This document shows positions 6,677 through 10,544 of a stretch of DNA of 10,544 nt, one piece after another. The stretch is taken from the NCBI GenBank assembly GCA_013697225.1, contig JACCXG010000041.1:1-10544 (forward strand), in the 5' to 3' direction. The translations under genes were made by a program, and so were the position numbers. The notes under the pieces are model-generated. The model saw only the letters and a program-made list of their open reading frames with translations, had not been told where the DNA came from and did not search any database. Position 1 is the stretch's first letter. Every line of letters begins with the position of its first letter. The stretch is from Acidobacteriota bacterium (GTDB taxonomy: Bacteria > Acidobacteriota > Vicinamibacteria > Vicinamibacterales > 2-12-FULL-66-21).

Positions 6677-7299
6677 GGATCGCCCCCCGACACAGTGGTA
6701 TTGCTCGCCGCTGCCGCGTCAGGGCGCCGGTCCACGTGGGCGATCACGGTGCCATCGGCCCCGCGAAAGCTGACGCGAAATCTGCTGGCAACCCCCGCTA
6801 CCGGAACCTTTATCACGAACGGCGACTCGCCGCCCGGCGCAAAGCCGGCTGATGCGATCCCGGAGCGGCCCACTGCCAGCAGGCGGCCGTCGGCGCCAAA
6901 CAGTGCCGCGGTGACCACCGTTCCCGCAAGGGGCCGCCCCCCCTCGGGATTGCGGACAACGCCGGAGATGTCGAGTCCGTCCTGGCTCTGCACGTGCTTC
7001 AGCGCAAGGAGCTCGAGTGCCGCCGGCGCCGGCGCGGGACGCGCGCTTCCAGGGTTACGGGACAGCAGGGCATAACCGGCAATCGAGACCAGCAGGACCA
7101 CCCCTCCCAGTACGGCCGCTCGACGGCCCCACCCGGGCCCGTCGTCTACGAGGGGCCCGTGCCCGGCGGCCATAGCCAGCAGAGCCACGCGCGCATCCGA
7201 ACGCCGCCGTTCTTCTTTCAGGACCTTGAACAGGACGGCTCCCATCGCACACGCGAGGACGATCGAAGCGATGGCAACGCTGACCAGCATCACATCCAT
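6664..7299 (-). CDS. Two-pass membrane protein with a periplasmic beta (FxLYD-like) domain
   Basis: A 211-residue protein of no named family that I can assign. A first hydrophobic helix (residues about 3-27) and a charged cytoplasmic stretch with KEERRRSDAR precede a second helix (about 61-79). A Pro/Ala linker then leads to a C-terminal beta domain at about 95-175. That domain has the pattern of FxLYD/DUF3426-like modules: ISGVVRNPEGGRPLAGTVVT, then AALFGADGRLLAVG, then FVIKVPVAGVASRFRVSF. Such modules sit outside the cytoplasmic membrane and are thought to bind proteins or cell-wall components. The topology predicts both ends outside. The ATG at 7299 lies 16 bases after the TonB-like gene, whose stop overlaps a GAGG that may serve as a distant ribosome binding site. 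The 3' end overlaps the VWA gene by 13 bases, so these three genes very probably share one transcript. Confidence 0.8.
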   Translation of the reverse strand: MDVMLVSVAIASIVLACAMGAVLFKVLKEERRRSDARVALLAMAAGHGPLVDDGPGWGRRAAVLGGVVLLVSIAGYALLSRNPGSARPAPAPAALELLALKHVQSQDGLDISGVVRNPEGGRPLAGTVVTAALFGADGRLLAVGRSGIASAGFAPGGESPFVIKVPVAGVASRFRVSFRGADGTVIAHVDRRPDAAAASNTTVSGGDPWVR

Positions 7300-7315
7300 A
7301 GAATTTTCGACTACC

Positions 7316-8344
7316 TCAACGGAGCCTGAACTCCACTGCGATCTCGACGAGGACGTCGACCGGCGTGCCGTACCGGCGGGCTGGTGAGAACCGCCACTGC
7401 CGCACCGCCTCGATCGCGCGTCCGTCCAGGCCGGCGCCCAGGCCGTGGATCACCCGCATGGCGCCGACGCTGCCGTCCGCCCGCACGACCACTTCCATGA
7501 CCACGTCCCCTTCCACGCCGCGCCGCCTTGCTTCTTCGGTGTACGAGGGCTTTACCTCGCGGTCCAGAGCCGGGGGCGTGATGCCGGAGCCGGGGCGGTA
7601 CGGGCCTCCCCCGGTTCCCGCAATCGAGCCCGGCCCGATTCCAGTCCCATCTCCCTCCCCTGCTCCTACGCCTGACCCGCTTCCCGCCCCGCCTTCAGAG
7701 CCGGGTCCATTGCTCGCCTGAACGGTCCGGGTGTCTTCCACCACTCCGGCCCGATCTTCCTCATCTGCGGGGATGCTGGCGACCGGCGCGGTCACAGGCG
7801 GTGCCGGCGGGGGCGCAGGAGACGGTGCCTTCTCAGGCGCCGGCTCAACCCTCCGCGCTGCGGTGACCGGGCTTCGCAACGGGCTGCGGCCCTTCAGCTC
7901 TGCCGGGGATGGCGGAAGGGGATTCCGGAGCCCGCCGCCGCCTCCGCCTCCCCCCGGCCCCGGGGTGGCAATGAACACGAGCCTGGGGGACTCACGTGTG
8001 CGACTTTCTGCCGGGGCACTGACGACGCCGAGCCCGGTGACCACCAGAACGATTGCCACGAATGCGGCATGGAGCGCTCCTGACGCCAGCAGCGGTACGC
8101 CAGTCCGCTCCCCGGCCGGCCTGAGAGGAGCAAACAGCGGACGCTCTCCACCCGCCGCCGGGCTCCCGGTCCGCAGCCGGTGCACCATCGACACCGCTGC
8201 CTCAAAAGGCACGAAGGTTCTCTGGAGCGTGGGAGTTCGATCGAGCTCGAGCGTCCACCGCACGTCGGAAGGTGTCACTCCGGCGGCGCGGGCAATCTCG
8301 GAGATCGTAAAGACCTCCGGCTCCTCGGGATCGTCAGGGCGCAT
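7316..8344 (-). CDS. TonB-family protein with N-terminal MerR-like helix-turn-helix
   Basis: Numbering below counts from an in-frame TTG at 8374 (352 residues); I chose the ATG at 8344, ten codons in, because TTG is rarer and has no ribosome binding site. Residues about 21-66 look like a MerR/excisionase-type helix-turn-helix: FTISEIARAAGVTPSDVRW, then VPFEAAVSMVHRLR. A single membrane helix at 93-119 contains Ser98-x-x-x-His102, the motif by which E. coli TonB couples to ExbB/ExbD. A long linker follows, with nine glycines in a run, Pro-rich 152-200 and Gly/Ser-rich 221-260, enough to span the periplasm. The C-terminal TonB domain (270-352) includes VKPSYTEEARRRGVEGDVV, GSVGAMRV and AIEAVRQWRFSPA. 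TonB proteins transfer proton-motive energy to outer-membrane receptors; no ExbB, ExbD or receptor gene is in the window. The HTH suggests an added regulatory role. It heads the three-gene operon. Confidence 0.9.
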   Translation of the reverse strand: MRPDDPEEPEVFTISEIARAAGVTPSDVRWTLELDRTPTLQRTFVPFEAAVSMVHRLRTGSPAAGGERPLFAPLRPAGERTGVPLLASGALHAAFVAIVLVVTGLGVVSAPAESRTRESPRLVFIATPGPGGGGGGGGLRNPLPPSPAELKGRSPLRSPVTAARRVEPAPEKAPSPAPPPAPPVTAPVASIPADEEDRAGVVEDTRTVQASNGPGSEGGAGSGSGVGAGEGDGTGIGPGSIAGTGGGPYRPGSGITPPALDREVKPSYTEEARRRGVEGDVVMEVVVRADGSVGAMRVIHGLGAGLDGRAIEAVRQWRFSPARRYGTPVDVLVEIAVEFRLR

Positions 8345-8354
8345 CTGTCTCTTC

Positions 8355-8384
8355 GGCAGACCCTTGAAGCGCAAGAAATCTGCC
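8355..8384. repeat. Nested inverted repeat at the start of the HTH-TonB gene
   Basis: GGCAGA at 8355-8360 pairs with TCTGCC at 8379-8384. Inside, CTTG at 8363-8366 pairs with CAAG at 8372-8375 around a five-base loop. It straddles the region between the two possible start codons. It could be an mRNA leader hairpin or an operator, for example for the encoded MerR-like domain; chance is also possible. Confidence 0.25.
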
Positions 8385-8418
8385 GTCGCGTACTGTCTCG
8401 GAATACGTGTGGAAAGGT

Positions 8419-8441
8419 GCCGAACGTGTCCCGGATTCGGC
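8419..8441 (-). terminator. Weak hairpin between the methyltransferase and HTH-TonB genes
   Basis: GCCGAA at 8419-8424 and TTCGGC at 8436-8441 form a six-pair stem with an eleven-base loop, in the 75-base gap after the methyltransferase stop. On the minus strand only CCTTTCC follows, so termination would be weak. It could partly separate the methyltransferase from the downstream three-gene operon. Confidence 0.28.
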
Positions 8442-8449
8442 CCGTGTGC

Positions 8450-9019
8450 TCAGGAAAGGACAGCCTTGACCCCTTCCACGAACACCAGCGCCTCCCGCTC
8501 TGCCAGGGTCCTGACCCCACGGAAGCCAGCCCCCTGGAGCAGGCCGGCGCCGCCTCCGGCCTGCACGTACTGGCCATAGCCCGCGTCCCCCCGTCCGCCT
8601 CCGATCAGCCTCGCAATTCCTCCCCGCGGCGCATCGTCGATCACGATGCAGCGTCCTCCCGGACGGATGACGCGGCGAACCTCCGCAACGGTGACGGACC
8701 GGGAGCCCGGGTCGAGCGAGGGCAGCAGGTTACGGATGACCGCCACGTCGAACGAGTCTTCCTCGAACGGCAGCCTCGTAGGCAAAGCGTCGAAGCTTTC
8801 GACGAGGGCTCCGTCCCCTTCAACCACCTTGGCCGCACGGATCCGCTGCTCAGCCGAGGCGCACACCATGCAGGCCCGCCCGGTCAGGCCCGCCTTCCCC
8901 GCGAGTGCGGCGATGAGCGCGGTGTCGTCGCACCCGATGACCAGCAGGCGATCGCCAAGCTTGATGCCCGACATCGAGACGGCAAGCGGTTCGAGCGAGG
9001 ATTTGCGAAACCAGGGCAT
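8450..9019 (-). CDS. SAM-dependent methyltransferase-like protein, class I fold
   Basis: A 189-residue soluble protein with the pattern of a small class I (Rossmann) methyltransferase. Residues 22-40 (GDRLLVIGCDDTALIAALA) are motif I, although the usual glycine-rich loop is altered: the glycines normally after the first Gly are Cys-Asp-Asp. Residues about 74-103 contain ESFDALPTRLPFEEDSFDVA followed by VIRNLLPSL, the post-I and motif IV region. VAEVRRVIRPGGRCIVID (111-128) is the conserved strand and turn before the C-terminal helices. The C-terminal part is Gly-rich (residues about 133-164) and ends AEREALVFVEGVKAVLS, a typical final strand. The substrate is unknown, and the altered motif I leaves activity open. 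The ATG at 9019 has no clear ribosome binding site; the ATG at 8974 would remove the first 15 residues only. It is divergent from the inositol-phosphate synthase gene and 75 bases upstream of the HTH-TonB gene. Confidence 0.8.
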   Translation of the reverse strand: MPWFRKSSLEPLAVSMSGIKLGDRLLVIGCDDTALIAALAGKAGLTGRACMVCASAEQRIRAAKVVEGDGALVESFDALPTRLPFEEDSFDVAVIRNLLPSLDPGSRSVTVAEVRRVIRPGGRCIVIDDAPRGGIARLIGGGRGDAGYGQYVQAGGGAGLLQGAGFRGVRTLAEREALVFVEGVKAVLS

Positions 9020-9046
9020 GCGGCACCAGGAAAAAGGATGGGCGTT

Positions 9047-9067
9047 CGGCGAAGAGTCGCCGTTTTT
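9047..9067 (+). promoter_or_regulatory. Perfect hairpin/dyad plus T-run between divergent genes
   Basis: CGGCGA at 9047-9052 and TCGCCG at 9057-9062 form a six-pair stem with an AGAG loop, followed by five T at 9063-9067. Read on the plus strand it has the form of an intrinsic terminator, yet no plus-strand gene ends there. It covers the position where a -35 box of the downstream -10 candidate would sit, so it may be an operator for an activator or a guard against read-through. On the minus strand it lies in the leader of the methyltransferase gene. Confidence 0.4.
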
Positions 9068-9074
9068 CCGATGA

Positions 9075-9080
9075 TATAGT
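9075..9080 (+). promoter_or_regulatory. Candidate -10 element for inositol-phosphate synthase (leaderless)
   Basis: TATAGT, in the AT-rich stretch ATGATATAGT, ends eight bases before the GTG at 9089. The transcript would start at or next to the start codon, and no Shine-Dalgarno sequence is present. No -35 box is seen 16-18 bases upstream, where the CGGCGA dyad lies instead. Confidence 0.42.
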
Positions 9081-9088
9081 GCCCGGTT

Positions 9089-10401
<1,313 letters not shown>

Positions 10402-10402
<1 letters not shown>

Positions 10403-10544
10403 TGTCGTCCAAACTGCAGCCGGCGTTCTGGGGTGGATTGTTCATCGGCGTGCTGTCGGCACTGCCCTTCGTCAGCGCGCTGAACGCATGCTGCTGCCTG
10501 TGGGTGGTGGCCGGAGGCGTGCTGACGAGCTATCTGCTGCAGGA
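10402..10544 (+). CDS. N-terminal part of a small membrane protein with a CCCLW motif (3' truncated)
   Basis: The ATG at 10402 shares its A with the stop codon of the inositol-phosphate synthase gene (TGATG), a strong sign of translational coupling. The 47 codons seen read MSSKLQPAFWGGLFIGVLSA followed by LPFVSALNACCCLWVVAGGV and a further hydrophobic stretch, then run off the window. Two membrane helices joined by the motif NACCCLW are visible, and there is no signal peptidase site. I recall similar short membrane proteins as conserved but unnamed in Acidobacteriota; that is memory, not a search. The three consecutive cysteines could bind metal, be lipid-modified or form disulfides. Coupling suggests a function related to inositol-lipid metabolism or membrane composition, but nothing in the fragment shows a reaction. 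Confidence 0.75.

Noticed and set aside
6937..6943. Seven-C run as a possible phase-variable tract
   Set aside because: It is short and in a GC-rich gene body where such runs are expected. The frame is intact and nothing suggests switching.
7926..7960. GCC/CCT-type repeat as a microsatellite
   Set aside because: It encodes the poly-Gly stretch of the TonB linker; codons vary and no exact repeat unit continues.
7731..8579. A 282-codon Gly/Ala/Ser-rich plus-strand frame
   Set aside because: It is the mirror of the low-complexity TonB linker. The composition comes from the opposite strand, and the TonB domain and membrane helix are clear there.
8180..9079. A 299-codon open frame on the plus strand
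   Set aside because: It is antisense to the methyltransferase and the start of the HTH-TonB gene and shows no domain or signal. It is a GC-driven shadow frame.

Overview
The window looks like a chromosomal segment of a GC-rich Acidobacteriota bacterium, possibly of the Vicinamibacteria type. The main evidence is a von Willebrand factor A protein of the kind named after Acidobacteria. A TonB-family protein with an unusual cytoplasmic helix-turn-helix, and a membrane-protein start with a CCCLW signature following an inositol-phosphate synthase gene, also fit. Coding density is high, gaps are short, and I see no tRNA, rRNA, CRISPR array, transposase or phage gene. The lineage is an inference from protein families, not a measured placement.

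Layout. Bases 2-508 (+) hold the 3' end of an alpha-helical, TPR-like protein, convergent with polA (532-3261, -), a full-length DNA polymerase I. A 50-bp divergent promoter region separates polA from a membrane-anchored orphan protein (3312-4118, +). That gene overlaps, stop to stop, a secreted two-BON-domain protein (4109-4630, -). Upstream of the BON gene on the same strand lies a ZIP-family metal transporter (4781-5518, -).

A four-gene minus-strand run follows in transcription order: a small SAM-methyltransferase-like protein (9019-8450), an HTH-TonB fusion (about 8344-7316), a two-pass membrane protein with a periplasmic beta domain (7299-6664) and a secreted VWA protein (6676-5582). The last three are tightly packed and probably cotranscribed. 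Divergent from the methyltransferase are inositol-3-phosphate synthase (9089-10402, +) and, overlapping it by one base, the start of a small membrane protein (10402 onward).

How the genes may work together. PolA is housekeeping. Its polymerase site is intact, but its proofreading site is largely lost and its O-helix carries Tyr where E. coli has Phe762. The 8374-5582 cluster is an envelope module. A TonB-like protein with an intact SxxxH energy-coupling motif carries a MerR-like DNA-binding segment at its cytoplasmic end, and its neighbours place a beta domain and a VWA adhesion/assembly domain outside the inner membrane. This is the best candidate for an undescribed system, as a possible membrane-spanning regulator linked to the outer membrane. 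Inositol-phosphate synthase plus the coupled membrane protein suggest inositol-lipid or inositol-solute metabolism.

Several genes lack a Shine-Dalgarno sequence and have a -10-like hexamer 6-8 bases before the start codon, suggesting leaderless transcripts.
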